Of a DNA stretch of 17,830 nucleotides, positions 1 to 6,982 are shown piece after piece. The notes beneath the pieces were generated by a model. The model was not told the DNA's origin. It saw only the letters and a program-made list of their open reading frames with translations, and did no database searches. This DNA is from an uncultured Muribaculaceae bacterium (GTDB lineage Bacteria; Bacteroidota; Bacteroidia; Bacteroidales; Muribaculaceae), in the NCBI GenBank assembly GCA_958439725.1, contig CAUBWJ010000039.1, positions 1-17,830 of the forward strand, written 5' to 3'. The position numbers and the translations under genes were made by a program. Every line of letters starts with the position of its first letter. Within the stretch, counting starts at the first letter, position 1.

Positions 1-4
1 AGAA

Positions 5-625
5 ATGCCAGGATTATTAGGAAAGAAAATCGGAATGACATCCGTTTTCAGTGCCGACGGCAAGAATCTGCCGTGCACTGTTATCGAAGTAGGTCCTTGT
101 GTGGTTACTCAGATCAAGACAACTGAAGTTGACGGCTATGAGGCCGTTCAGGTAGGCTTCGAGGAGAAGAAAGAGAAGCATACCACCAAGCCCATGTCGG
201 GCCACTTCAAGAAAGCCGGAGTAGCCCCTCAGCGCCACTTGGCCGAGTTCAAGGGTTTTGAAGGCGAATATAAGCTGGGCGACACGATCACCGTGGACTC
301 CATCTTCAATGAAAGCGACTTCGTAGACATCCAGGGAACCAGCAAAGGTAAAGGTTTCCAGGGTGTGGTAAAACGCCACGGATTCGGCGGTGTGGGCCAG
401 TCGACCCACGGCCAGCACAACCGTCTGCGCGCTCCCGGTTCAATCGGTGCCTGCTCCTACCCCGCAAAGGTGTTCAAGGGCATGCGCATGGCCGGTCAGA
501 TGGGCAACGAAAAGGTGACCGTACAGAACCTTCAGGTGCTGAAGGTGATGCCCGAGCACAATCTGTTGTTGATAAAGGGTTCAGTGCCCGGAAGTAAAGG
601 TTCAATCGTAATAATTGAGAAATAA
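5..625 (+). CDS. rplC: 50S ribosomal protein L3 (uL3)
   Basis: Complete 206-aa L3, an early assembly protein of the large subunit whose long loop reaches towards the peptidyl transferase centre. The N-terminus (MPGLLGKKIGMTSVF) is the normal start of Bacteroidota L3, so the gene is intact although only 4 nt of upstream sequence are in the window. The conserved loop is visible at about residues 112-170, including GKGFQG, the H-rich GQSTHGQHNR stretch and AGQMGN. Gln165 in the last motif corresponds to the glutamine methylated by PrmB in E. coli; methylation here is not known. The stop codon overlaps the rplD start as TAATG, which suggests translational coupling. The usual upstream neighbour rpsJ lies outside the window. 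Confidence 0.98.
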   Translation: MPGLLGKKIGMTSVFSADGKNLPCTVIEVGPCVVTQIKTTEVDGYEAVQVGFEEKKEKHTTKPMSGHFKKAGVAPQRHLAEFKGFEGEYKLGDTITVDSIFNESDFVDIQGTSKGKGFQGVVKRHGFGGVGQSTHGQHNRLRAPGSIGACSYPAKVFKGMRMAGQMGNEKVTVQNLQVLKVMPEHNLLLIKGSVPGSKGSIVIIEK

Positions 626-1245
626 TGGAACTCGCAGTATATAATATCAAAGGCGAAAACACCGGCCGCATGGCACAGCTCAACGACCAGGTGTTTGCAA
701 TCGACGCAAACGAGCACGCCGTATATCTCGATGTAAAACAGTTTCTGGCCAACCAGCGTCAGGGAACCCACAAATCAAAGGAACGCAGCGAAGTATCCGG
801 CTCAACCCGCAAACTCCATAAGCAGAAGGGCGGCGGCGGCAGCCGTATCGGCGACATCAACTCGCCTGTTCTCGTAGGCGGCGGCCGTGTGTTCGGTCCC
901 CGTCCCCGCGACTATCGCTTCAAGCTCAACAAGAAAATCAAGCAGCTTGCCCGCAAGAGCGCCTGGACTTACAAGGTGCAGGACGACCAGGTGAAGATTG
1001 TTGAGGATTTCAGCTTCGAGGCTCCCAAGACAAAGGAATTCGTAAAATTTGCTAAAAATCTTGAGGCAGAAGGCAAAAAGCTGCTTCTTGTTTTAGCAAG
1101 TCAGGAAAAAAACGTATATTTGTCGGCTCGTAATATTCCCAACGTTCAGGTGATTACCGCCTCGGACGTCAATACGTATGCAATCATGCACAGCAACGCC
1201 ATCCTCCTCACCGAGAGTGGCCTTGACGTTATTAATAAACTTTAA
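625..1245 (+). CDS. rplD: 50S ribosomal protein L4 (uL4)
   Basis: L4, 206 aa, binds 23S rRNA and lines the peptide exit tunnel with an extended loop. The loop is recognisable at about residues 48-105: a basic Gly-rich stretch (KLHKQKGGGG) followed by SPVLVGGGRVFGPRPRDY and KLNKKIKQLARKSA, which is the family signature. The start is fixed by the one-base TAATG overlap with rplC. In gammaproteobacteria L4 represses the S10 operon by binding its leader. That leader would lie upstream of rpsJ, outside this window, so nothing can be said about that control here. Confidence 0.98.
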   Translation: MELAVYNIKGENTGRMAQLNDQVFAIDANEHAVYLDVKQFLANQRQGTHKSKERSEVSGSTRKLHKQKGGGGSRIGDINSPVLVGGGRVFGPRPRDYRFKLNKKIKQLARKSAWTYKVQDDQVKIVEDFSFEAPKTKEFVKFAKNLEAEGKKLLLVLASQEKNVYLSARNIPNVQVITASDVNTYAIMHSNAILLTESGLDVINKL

Positions 1246-1249
1246 CCTC

Positions 1250-1254
1250 AGGAG
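1250..1254 (+). promoter_or_regulatory. Shine-Dalgarno-like site of rplW
   Basis: AGGAG ends 9 nt before the rplW ATG. Most starts in this operon have only A-rich upstream sequence, as expected for Bacteroidota, so this site is an exception. Whether ribosomes of this lineage use it is not shown by the sequence. Confidence 0.4.
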
Positions 1255-1263
1255 ACAAGCAAA

Positions 1264-1554
1264 ATGGACTTTACAATCAAGCCAATCGTAACAGAAAAAG
1301 CCACCCGTCTTACCGACAAGCTCAACCGCTACACTTTCCGCGTGTCGCCCGAGGCCAACAAACACCAGATCAAAGATATGGTGGAGAAGCTCTACGGAGT
1401 GAAGGTTGTCAACGTCAACACGGCTGTGGTGCGCGGCAAAAACAAGTCGCGCTGGACAAAGAGCGGTCTGCTCCGCGGCAAGACCGCTGCCTACAAGAAG
1501 GCATTCATCACCGTGGGTGAAGGCCAGACAATAGACTTCTACAGCAATATTTAA
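1264..1554 (+). CDS. rplW: 50S ribosomal protein L23 (uL23)
   Basis: L23, 96 aa, sits at the tunnel exit of the large subunit and is the known docking site for trigger factor and SRP. The family pattern is clear: an N-terminal MDFTIKPIVTEKA segment, a NRYTFRVSPEANKHQIKDMVEKLYGVKVVNVNT core, then the basic loop RGKNKSRWTKSGLLRGKTAAYKKA and a final beta strand. It follows rplD by 18 nt and precedes rplB by 8 nt. The start is preceded by AGGAG at 1250-1254, one of the few Shine-Dalgarno-like sites in this operon. Confidence 0.98.
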   Translation: MDFTIKPIVTEKATRLTDKLNRYTFRVSPEANKHQIKDMVEKLYGVKVVNVNTAVVRGKNKSRWTKSGLLRGKTAAYKKAFITVGEGQTIDFYSNI

Positions 1555-1562
1555 TATAAACA

Positions 1563-2390
1563 ATGGCAGTAAGAAAATTCAAGCCCACAACACCGGGGCA
1601 GAGACACAAGGTTATAGGCGTATTCAAAGGTACAATCACTGCTACTACGCCTGAAAAATCTCTTACAGTCGGCAAGCGCTCCACCGGCGGCCGCAACGCC
1701 GAGGGCCATCTCACCAACCGTTACCTGGGTGGTGGCCACAAGCGCAAATACCGTATCATAGACTTTAAGAGAAACAAAGACGGTGTTCCCGCCGTAGTAA
1801 AGAGCATCGAGTACGATCCCAACCGTTCGGCCCGCATCGCCCTCCTTTACTACGCTGACGGCGCAAAAACTTACATCATCGCACCCAACGGCTTACAAGT
1901 AGGCACGACGGTGGTAAGCGGTCCCGAGGCTGCTCCCGAGGTAGGCAACTGCCTGCCCCTGAACAAAATTCCCGTAGGTACGCTCATCCACAACATCGAG
2001 CTTCGTCCCGGACAGGGCGCTTTCATGGCACGCTCGGCAGGCACCTTCGCCCAGCTGATATCCCGTGAGGGCGACTACGCGATTATCAAATTACCTTCTG
2101 GCGAAACCCGCAAGGTGCTTGCCACCTGCAAAGCCACCGTTGGCGTTGTAGGCAACAGCGAGCACTCGCTCGAGAGCAGCGGCAAAGCCGGCCGCAGCCG
2201 TTGGCTGGGCCGCCGTCCGCGCAACCGCGGCGTTGTGATGAACCCTGTGGATCACCCCATGGGCGGTGGCGAAGGCCGCGCCTCAGGCGGTCACCCGCGT
2301 TCACGCAAAGGCCTCTACTCGAAGGGTCTCAAGACTCGTGCACCGAAGAAACAGTCTTCGAAGTACATTATTGAAAGAAGGAAAAAGTAA
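1563..2390 (+). CDS. rplB: 50S ribosomal protein L2 (uL2)
   Basis: L2, 275 aa, close to the usual 270-280. It binds domain IV of 23S rRNA, supports subunit association and is needed for peptidyl transferase assembly. Visible features are the N-terminal basic region (TGGRNAEGHLTNRYLGGGHKR), the OB-fold and SH3-like core (about residues 60-200), and the diagnostic C-terminal block NPVDHPMGGGEGRASGGHP. His231 in that block is the equivalent of the functionally important E. coli His229. The basic end (GLKTRAPKKQSSKYIIERRKK) is typical. It starts 8 nt after rplW and the next gene follows after 22 nt. Confidence 0.99.
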   Translation: MAVRKFKPTTPGQRHKVIGVFKGTITATTPEKSLTVGKRSTGGRNAEGHLTNRYLGGGHKRKYRIIDFKRNKDGVPAVVKSIEYDPNRSARIALLYYADGAKTYIIAPNGLQVGTTVVSGPEAAPEVGNCLPLNKIPVGTLIHNIELRPGQGAFMARSAGTFAQLISREGDYAIIKLPSGETRKVLATCKATVGVVGNSEHSLESSGKAGRSRWLGRRPRNRGVVMNPVDHPMGGGEGRASGGHPRSRKGLYSKGLKTRAPKKQSSKYIIERRKK

Positions 2391-2412
2391 TCAGTAAAAA
2401 GTAGTAAAACTT

Positions 2413-2679
2413 ATGAGTCGTTCATTAAAAAAAGGCCCGTACATCAGCGTGAAGCTCGAGAAGAAGGTAGACGCTATGGAAGCCAGCGGCAAGAAGGCGG
2501 TCATCAAGACCTGGAGCCGCGCCTCCATGATTGCGCCTGAATTCGTAGGCCACACATTCGCTGTGCACAACGGGAACAAGTTTATTCCCGTCTACGTGAC
2601 CGAAAACATGGTAGGCCACAAGCTGGGTGAGTTTGCTCCCACCCGTACCTTCCGCGGCCACGCCGGCAACAAGAAATGA
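2413..2679 (+). CDS. rpsS: 30S ribosomal protein S19 (uS19)
   Basis: S19, 88 aa, binds the 16S rRNA head with S13, near the A-site finger contact. The start MSRSLKKGPYISVKLEKKV and the motifs IKTWSRAS, FVGHTFAVHNGNKFIPVYVTENMVGHKLGEFAPTRTFRGH are family-diagnostic and cover the whole protein. Length matches the family (about 90 aa). It lies 22 nt after rplB. The 40 nt that follow to rplV are A-rich and hold no recognisable signal. Confidence 0.98.
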   Translation: MSRSLKKGPYISVKLEKKVDAMEASGKKAVIKTWSRASMIAPEFVGHTFAVHNGNKFIPVYVTENMVGHKLGEFAPTRTFRGHAGNKK

Positions 2680-2719
2680 GCCGGGGCCCAAAAGTAAAAC
2701 AAGATAAGAAATAACAACA

Positions 2720-3121
2720 ATGGGTGTAAGAAAAAGAAACTCCGCCGAAAAGAGAAAGGAAGCGCAGAAGAATATTGCCTTTGCCAAGCTTACCAATATT
2801 CCTTCGTCGCCCCGCAAGATGCGCCTCGTGGCCGACATGGTACGCGGCGTAGAGGTGTTCCGTGCGCTCGGACTCTTAAAATTCTCCAATAAAGACGCCG
2901 CAGCCCAGCTCGAGAAGCTGCTTCGCTCGGCTATTGCCAACTGGGAGGCCAAAAACGACCAGAAGGCTGAAAACGGCATGCTGCGCATCTCCACCATCAC
3001 CGTGGGCTGCGCTCCCATGCTCAAGCGTCTGCGTCCCGCTCCCCAGGGCCGCGGCTACCGTATCCGCAAACGTGCCAACCACGTGACTCTGATCGTGGAC
3101 ACAATTGATAACAACAAGTAA
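2720..3121 (+). CDS. rplV: 50S ribosomal protein L22 (uL22)
   Basis: L22, 133 aa, longer than the roughly 110 aa of E. coli because of an N-terminal extension (MGVRKRNSAEKRKEAQKNI) seen in Bacteroidota forms. L22 touches all 23S rRNA domains, and its beta hairpin lines the exit tunnel beside L4. The core begins at FAKLTNIPSSPRKMRLVADMVRG and includes the tunnel hairpin (MLKRLRPAPQGRGYRIRKRANHVTL), the region where macrolide-resistance changes arise in other bacteria. The hairpin looks intact. rpsC follows after 15 nt. Confidence 0.98.
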   Translation: MGVRKRNSAEKRKEAQKNIAFAKLTNIPSSPRKMRLVADMVRGVEVFRALGLLKFSNKDAAAQLEKLLRSAIANWEAKNDQKAENGMLRISTITVGCAPMLKRLRPAPQGRGYRIRKRANHVTLIVDTIDNNK

Positions 3122-3136
3122 AAAGCAAGACAATCA

Positions 3137-3883
3137 ATGGGACAGAAAGTAAATCCAATCAGCAATCGTCTTGGTGTGATCCGCGGCTGGGACTCCAACT
3201 GGTATGGCGGTAAGAACTATGGCGACTCCATCCTCGAGGATGCAAAGCTGCGCAAGTATCTCAACGTGCGTCTCGCCAAGTCAAGCGTGTCGCGCATAGT
3301 CATTGAACGTAACTTCAAGCTGGTGACAATCACCGTATGCACATCGCGTCCGGGCCTGATCATCGGCAAGGGCGGTTCGGAAGTCGACAAACTCAAGGAA
3401 GAGCTCAAGAACATCACCGACAAGGATGTGCAGATCAACATCTACGAGGTGAAGCGTCCGGAGCTCGACGCTGAAATCGTGGCCAGCACCATCGCCCGCC
3501 AGATCGAAGGCAAGATCGCTTACCGCCGCGCCGTGAAGATGGCCATAATGTCGACGATGCGCGCAGGCGCCGAAGGCATCAAGGTTCAGGTGAGCGGACG
3601 TCTCAACGGAGCCGAAATGGCCCGCTCGGAAATGTTTAAGGAAGGCCGCACCCCGCTGCACACCCTCCGTGCCGACATAGACTATGCTCTTGTAGAGGCA
3701 CACACCAAGGTAGGTGTCGTGGGCGTAAAGGTGTGGATTTGCCGCGGCGAAGTCTACGGCAAGCGTGACCTCGCCCCCAATTTCACCAACACAGGCCGCG
3801 AAGGCCGTCAGGGCTCAGGCTCGGGCGAGAACCGTCGCGAAGGCCGTCGTGGAATGGGACGCAAACCTAAAACCAATCGTTAA
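3137..3883 (+). CDS. rpsC: 30S ribosomal protein S3 (uS3)
   Basis: S3, 248 aa, binds the 16S rRNA head and forms part of the mRNA entry channel and its helicase activity. The type II KH domain (about residues 38-110) carries the GxxG loop as GKGG at 77-80. The C-terminal domain (about 120-210) shows RRAVKMAIMSTMRAGAEGIKVQVSGRLNGAEMAR and VGVKVWICRGE. The last 35 residues are a Gly/Arg-rich basic tail (GREGRQGSGSGENRREGRRGMGRK), longer than the E. coli end, probably disordered and rRNA-binding. It starts 15 nt after rplV. Confidence 0.98.
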   Translation: MGQKVNPISNRLGVIRGWDSNWYGGKNYGDSILEDAKLRKYLNVRLAKSSVSRIVIERNFKLVTITVCTSRPGLIIGKGGSEVDKLKEELKNITDKDVQINIYEVKRPELDAEIVASTIARQIEGKIAYRRAVKMAIMSTMRAGAEGIKVQVSGRLNGAEMARSEMFKEGRTPLHTLRADIDYALVEAHTKVGVVGVKVWICRGEVYGKRDLAPNFTNTGREGRQGSGSGENRREGRRGMGRKPKTNR

Positions 3884-3903
3884 ACCACCTCAACTCCACA
3901 GAA

Positions 3904-4335
3904 ATGTTACAACCAAAGAAAACTAAATTCCGCCGTCAGCAAAAGGGCCGCATGAAAGGCAATGCCCAGCGCGGCAATCAGTTGGCCTTCGGTTCGTTCG
4001 GTATAAAGACACTTGAGTCGAAATGGATCACCGGCCGCCAGATAGAGGCAGCCCGTATCGCCGTGACCCGCTACATGCAGCGTCAGGGTCAGATATGGAT
4101 CCGCATCTTCCCGGACAAGCCCATCACCAAGAAGCCTGCCGAAGTGCGAATGGGTAAAGGTAAAGGTTCGCCCGAAGGATTTGTGGCTCCCGTAACCCCG
4201 GGCCGCATGCTTATCGAGGTGGAAGGCGTAAGCTACGACATAGCCAAGGAGGCACTCCGTCTGGCCGCCCAGAAACTTCCGGTAACCACCAAGTTTGTAG
4301 TAAGCCGCGATTATGATCCTACCCAAAACGTGTAA
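3904..4335 (+). CDS. rplP: 50S ribosomal protein L16 (uL16)
   Basis: L16, 143 aa, organises the A-site tRNA elbow-binding region of the large subunit. The N-terminus MLQPKKTKFRRQQKGRMKGNAQRGN and the motifs RQIEAARIAVTRYMQRQGQIWIRIFPDKPITKKPAEVRMGKGKG are diagnostic. The Arg in VRMGKGKG matches the arginine hydroxylated by RoxA (YcfD) in E. coli; modification here is unknown. Spacing is 20 nt from rpsC and 7 nt to rpmC. Confidence 0.98.
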   Translation: MLQPKKTKFRRQQKGRMKGNAQRGNQLAFGSFGIKTLESKWITGRQIEAARIAVTRYMQRQGQIWIRIFPDKPITKKPAEVRMGKGKGSPEGFVAPVTPGRMLIEVEGVSYDIAKEALRLAAQKLPVTTKFVVSRDYDPTQNV

Positions 4336-4342
4336 TTGAGCT

Positions 4343-4540
4343 ATGAAGAAAGAAGAAATCAAAGAATTAAGCACGCAGGACCTTAAGGACCGCCTGGAAA
4401 AGATGGAGCAGGAGTATCGCCAGCTTAAAATCAACCACTCCATTTCTACGCTGGACAATACAGCGAAAATCACGGCCGACCGCCGCGCTATCGCGCGTGT
4501 GAAGACCGAACTGCGTCAGCGTGAGCTTAACAACAAATAA
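4343..4540 (+). CDS. rpmC: 50S ribosomal protein L29 (uL29)
   Basis: L29, 65 aa, a two-helix antiparallel protein near the tunnel exit that neighbours L23 and contributes to the SRP/trigger factor platform. The sequence is almost all helix: MKKEEIKELSTQDLKDRLEKMEQEYRQLKINHSI, a short turn, then TAKITADRRAIARVKTELRQRE, which is the family RxxIARxxTxLxxR pattern. It lies between rplP (7 nt) and rpsQ (11 nt), the canonical position. Confidence 0.97.
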   Translation: MKKEEIKELSTQDLKDRLEKMEQEYRQLKINHSISTLDNTAKITADRRAIARVKTELRQRELNNK

Positions 4541-4551
4541 TCCCAAGAGAC

Positions 4552-4809
4552 ATGGAAACAAGAAATTTAAGAAAAGAAAGAATTGGGGTTGTGTCGAGCA
4601 ACAAGGGTGACAAGACCATCACCGTAACGGTGAAATGGAAAGAAAAGCACCCCATCTACGGCAAATTTGTCAACAAGACAAAGAAATATCATGCCCACGA
4701 TGAGAAGAACGAGTGCAGCATCGGCGACACCGTGCGCCTGATGGAGACTCGCCCGCTGAGCAAAACCAAAAGATGGAGATTAGTAGAAATCATCGAAAAA
4801 GTTAAGTAA
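4552..4809 (+). CDS. rpsQ: 30S ribosomal protein S17 (uS17)
   Basis: S17, 85 aa, an OB-fold protein that binds the 5' domain of 16S rRNA early in assembly. RKERIGVVSSNKGDKTITVTV, the HPIYGKFVNKTKKYHAHDE strand-loop and CSIGDTVRLMETRPLSKTKRWRLVEII together match the complete family profile. Only 3 nt separate its stop from the next start codon (rplN), so coupling of translation is likely. Confidence 0.98.
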   Translation: METRNLRKERIGVVSSNKGDKTITVTVKWKEKHPIYGKFVNKTKKYHAHDEKNECSIGDTVRLMETRPLSKTKRWRLVEIIEKVK

Positions 4810-4812
4810 ATT

Positions 4813-5178
4813 ATGATACAGACTGAAAGCCGACTGACCGTTGCCGATAACAGCGGAGCCAAAGAAGCCCTGTGCATCCATGTGCTGGGCGGCACAGGTC
4901 GCCGTTACGCCTCTGTTGGCGACATCATCGTGGTGTCGGTAAAGAGCGTGATTCCCTCGAGCGACGTAAAGAAGGGCACCGTGAGCAAGGCCGTGGTTGT
5001 CCGCACCAAGAAGGAAATCCGTCGCCCCGACGGCAGCTATATCCGCTTCGACGACAATGCCTGCGTCCTGCTCAACAATGCCGGTGAACTGCGCGGAACC
5101 CGTATCTTCGGCCCCGTGGCCCGCGAACTCCGCGCCACCAACATGAAAATTGTGTCGCTGGCTCCCGAAGTACTTTAA
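4813..5178 (+). CDS. rplN: 50S ribosomal protein L14 (uL14)
   Basis: L14, 121 aa, forms intersubunit bridges with 16S rRNA and neighbours L19; it is the binding site of the silencing factor RsfS in other bacteria. MIQTESRLTVADNSGAKEALCIHVLGG is the classical N-terminus. GDIIVVSVKSVIP, KAVVVRTKKEIRRPDGSYIRFDDNACVLLNN and GTRIFGPVARELR cover the rest of the family signature. In E. coli the spc operon starts at rplN. Here it follows rpsQ by 3 nt with no room for a promoter, so S10 and spc genes are one unit. Confidence 0.98.
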   Translation: MIQTESRLTVADNSGAKEALCIHVLGGTGRRYASVGDIIVVSVKSVIPSSDVKKGTVSKAVVVRTKKEIRRPDGSYIRFDDNACVLLNNAGELRGTRIFGPVARELRATNMKIVSLAPEVL

Positions 5179-5202
5179 TCATCTGACAAACAAAAAACAG
5201 TA

Positions 5203-5523
5203 ATGAGTAAGTTACATATAAAGAAAGGCGATACAGTGTATGTGCTCTCCGGCGAGGACCGCGGCAAGACAGGCCGTGTGCTCAAGGTCGAGGTCTCCAA
5301 GGACCGTGCCATCGTTGAGGGCATCAACATTGTGACCAAGGCAACCAAGCCCAGCGCCAAGCATCCGCAGGGCGGCCTCGTCAAGATGGAGGCTCCCGTG
5401 CATATTTCCAACCTCAGTTTGCTCGACCCCAAGACCGGCAAACCCACTCGTGTGGGCCGCCGCCTCAACGACGAGGGCAAATTAGTTCGCTACGCTAAAA
5501 AATCAGGAGAGGAGATTAAATAA
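5203..5523 (+). CDS. rplX: 50S ribosomal protein L24 (uL24)
   Basis: L24, 106 aa, an assembly initiator of the large subunit that binds 23S rRNA domain I. It has an N-terminal KOW motif (LHIKKGDTVYVLSGEDRGKTGRVLKV, about residues 3-28), then GINIVTKATKPSAKHPQGGLVKMEAPVHISNLSLLDPKTGKPTRVG, the family body. The final A of the TAA stop is the first base of the rplE ATG (TAATG). An AGGAGAGGAG run near its 3' end (5505-5514) can serve as the rplE ribosome-binding site. Confidence 0.98.
   Translation: MSKLHIKKGDTVYVLSGEDRGKTGRVLKVEVSKDRAIVEGINIVTKATKPSAKHPQGGLVKMEAPVHISNLSLLDPKTGKPTRVGRRLNDEGKLVRYAKKSGEEIK
5505..5514 (+). promoter_or_regulatory. Shine-Dalgarno-like run before rplE
   Basis: AGGAGAGGAG lies inside the end of rplX and ends 8 nt before the rplE ATG. 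Because the bases also encode SGEE of L24, the match may partly reflect coding need. Use as a ribosome-binding site is an inference. Confidence 0.4.
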
Positions 5524-6074
5524 TGAGCAGCACAACCGTTAAACAGGACTATAAGGAGCGCATCGTCCCCGCTCTTGAGAAGCAGTTCAACTATACCACA
5601 GTGATGCAGGTTCCCCGCCTTGAGAAGATCGTCATCAACCAGGGCCTGGGCGAAGCCACTCAGGACAAGAAGATAATCGAGACCGCCATCAACGAGCTCA
5701 CCGCCATCACAGGCCAGAAAGCCGTGGCTACCCTCTCGAAGAAGGATATCTCGAACTTCAAGCTCCGCAAGAAGATGCCCGTCGGTGTGAGAGTGACTCT
5801 CCGCCGCGAAAGAATGTATGAATTTCTGGAGCGCCTGGTGCGTGTGGCTCTGCCCCGTATCCGCGACTTCAAGGGAATCGAAGGCAAGCTCGACGGCCGC
5901 GGCAACTATACCCTCGGCATCACCGAGCAGATCATCTTCCCTGAAATCAACATCGACAATATCTCCAAGCTTCTCGGTATGAACATCACATTCGTGACCA
6001 GCGCAAACACCGACGAAGAGGGCTACGCTCTGCTCAAGGAGTTTGGACTCCCTTTCAAAAACGCTAAAAAATAA
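5523..6074 (+). CDS. rplE: 50S ribosomal protein L5 (uL5)
   Basis: L5, 183 aa, anchors 5S rRNA in the central protuberance and forms a bridge to S13. The N-terminal YKERIVPALEKQFNY, VPRLEKIVINQGLGEA, the basic SNFKLRKKMPVGVRVTLR segment and the C-terminal GRGNYTLGITEQIIFPEI with NITFVTSANTDEEGYALLKEFGLPF match the family over its full length. The start is set by the TAATG overlap with rplX. In E. coli the S8 repressor binds around the rplX-rplE junction; no comparable hairpin is obvious at this junction. Confidence 0.98.
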   Translation: MSSTTVKQDYKERIVPALEKQFNYTTVMQVPRLEKIVINQGLGEATQDKKIIETAINELTAITGQKAVATLSKKDISNFKLRKKMPVGVRVTLRRERMYEFLERLVRVALPRIRDFKGIEGKLDGRGNYTLGITEQIIFPEINIDNISKLLGMNITFVTSANTDEEGYALLKEFGLPFKNAKK

Positions 6075-6086
6075 CAAGACCTTCCT

Positions 6087-6356
6087 ATGGCAAAAGAATC
6101 AATGAAAGCCCGCGAGGTCAAGAGAGCCAAACTCGTGGCAAAATACGCCGCCAAGAAAGCCGCTCTCAAGGCCGCCGGCGATTATGAAGGCCTCCAGGCA
6201 CTGCCCAAGAACGCTTCGAGCGTGCGTCTTCACAACCGTTGCACCATCACGGGCCGTCCCAAAGGCTATATGCGTCAGTTCGGTCTGTCGCGTATACAGT
6301 TCCGTGAAATGGCTTCGGCCGGCCTTATCCCCGGCGTGAAGAAAGCAAGCTGGTAA
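6087..6356 (+). CDS. rpsN: 30S ribosomal protein S14, zinc-free form (uS14)
   Basis: S14, 89 aa, assembles late into the 16S rRNA head. The family C-terminus is clear: ASSVRLHNRCTITGRPKGYMRQFGLSRIQFREMASAGLIPGVKKASW. The zinc-ribbon CxxC pairs of the short (C+) form are absent; Cys52 is the only cysteine. This is therefore the zinc-independent (C-) form, with the longer N-terminal helix region (residues 1-45). It follows rplE by 12 nt. A 226-nt gap then separates it from rpsH, in contrast with the tight spacing of the preceding genes. Confidence 0.98.
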   Translation: MAKESMKAREVKRAKLVAKYAAKKAALKAAGDYEGLQALPKNASSVRLHNRCTITGRPKGYMRQFGLSRIQFREMASAGLIPGVKKASW

Positions 6357-6529
6357 CCATTCCGGCAGCCAGAAACTGCAAGGCGCGCAGCCCCCGGGCG
6401 GGGCTGAGCCGCCACCGCAGAGCCTCCGCCTCCCCAACGGACCGCCACAGCGGCAGTCCATCCTTCCGTCCCCGTCCCGGGCGCCCTGAGTGAAGAGCAC
6501 CGCGGGCATTTTCAGAAAAATCCGAAAGA

Positions 6530-6537
6530 TAGATTTA
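6530..6537 (+). promoter_or_regulatory. Possible weak internal -7 box before rpsH
   Basis: TAGATTTA matches the Bacteroidota -7 consensus TAnnTTTG at all but the last base. No clear TTG/TTTG -33 element stands 19-20 nt upstream (only TTTT at 6509-6512). If used, transcription would start near 6544, the first base of the hairpin before rpsH. This is weak evidence. Confidence 0.22.
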
Positions 6538-6543
6538 TTAAAT

Positions 6544-6566
6544 ATTGTTCGGAATTCCGAATCAAT
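6544..6566 (+). repeat. Palindromic hairpin just upstream of rpsH
   Basis: The 14-bp perfect palindrome TTCGGAATTCCGAA (6548-6561) is extended by ATTG (6544-6547) and CAAT (6563-6566), with T6562 left over. As RNA it folds as a 9-bp stem with one bulged U and an AAUU loop. As DNA it would suit a dimeric regulator. It ends 16 nt before the rpsH start codon, so it could gate initiation. Confidence 0.6.
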
Positions 6567-6582
6567 TTAACAACATCAAACA

Positions 6583-6981
6583 ATGACAGATCCCATAGCA
6601 GATTATCTGACAAGATTGAGGAATGCCATCAAAGCCAACCACCGCGTGGTTGAGATTCCGGCCTCAAACTTGAAAAAAGAAATCACCAAGATTCTTTTTG
6701 AACAAGGCTACATCCTTAACTATAAGTTTGTAGAGGGTGAGACCCCCGCGGGCGTAATCAAAATCGCCCTTAAGTATGATCCGGTTGACCGCGTCAACGC
6801 CATCAAGGACCTCAAGAGAGTGTCGCGTCCGGGTCTCCGCCAGTATACCGGCTATAAAGACATGCCTCGAGTGCTCAACGGACTTGGCATCGCCATCCTC
6901 TCGACCTCGAAGGGAGTAATGACCAACAAGGCAGCCGCCCAGCAGAAAATCGGCGGCGAGGTGCTGTGTTATGTATATTAA
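6583..6981 (+). CDS. rpsH: 30S ribosomal protein S8 (uS8)
   Basis: S8, 132 aa, binds helix 21 of the 16S rRNA central domain and organises platform assembly. The N-terminus MTDPIADYLTRLRNAIKANHRVVEIPASNLKKEITKILFEQGYI and the C-terminal RPGLRQYTGYKDMPRVLNGLGIAILSTSKGVMTNKAAAQQKIGGEVLCYVY are diagnostic and full length. In E. coli S8 represses spc-operon translation by binding an mRNA mimic of its rRNA site. Here the gene is preceded by the structured 226-nt gap and a palindromic hairpin, which makes feedback control at this point plausible. Confidence 0.98.
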   Translation: MTDPIADYLTRLRNAIKANHRVVEIPASNLKKEITKILFEQGYILNYKFVEGETPAGVIKIALKYDPVDRVNAIKDLKRVSRPGLRQYTGYKDMPRVLNGLGIAILSTSKGVMTNKAAAQQKIGGEVLCYVY

Positions 6982-6982
6982 T

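Larger units (their letters stand above)
6357..6582 (+). promoter_or_regulatory. Structured 226-nt leader region upstream of rpsH
   Basis: Non-coding gap with no plausible ORF. Inverted repeats in order are: GCAG/CTGC (6365-6379); a 7-bp GC stem CAGCCCC/GGGGCTG with a 5-nt loop (6388-6406); GGAC-c-GCC/GGC-a-GTCC with loop acagc and one mismatch (6439-6459); the palindrome GGGCGCCC (6479-6486); and the hairpin at 6544-6566. The stretch 6421-6480 is strongly C-rich and G-poor on the + strand (about 31 C to 13 G), as in Rho utilisation sites. From about 6510 the sequence turns AT-rich. S8 is the known repressor of the spc operon in E. coli, so an autogenous leader is a reasonable inference, not a demonstrated fact. 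Confidence 0.55.

Noticed and set aside
6099..6509. Open frame on the - strand covering rpsN and the GC-rich gap
   Set aside because: Most of it is the antisense of rpsN, and the rest is low-complexity Gly/Arg/Pro translation of GC-rich DNA. There is no start context or family match.
6357..6582. Insertion sequence or mobile remnant in the rpsN-rpsH gap
   Set aside because: No terminal inverted repeats, target duplication or transposase fragment is visible. The palindromes are internal and of different sequence.
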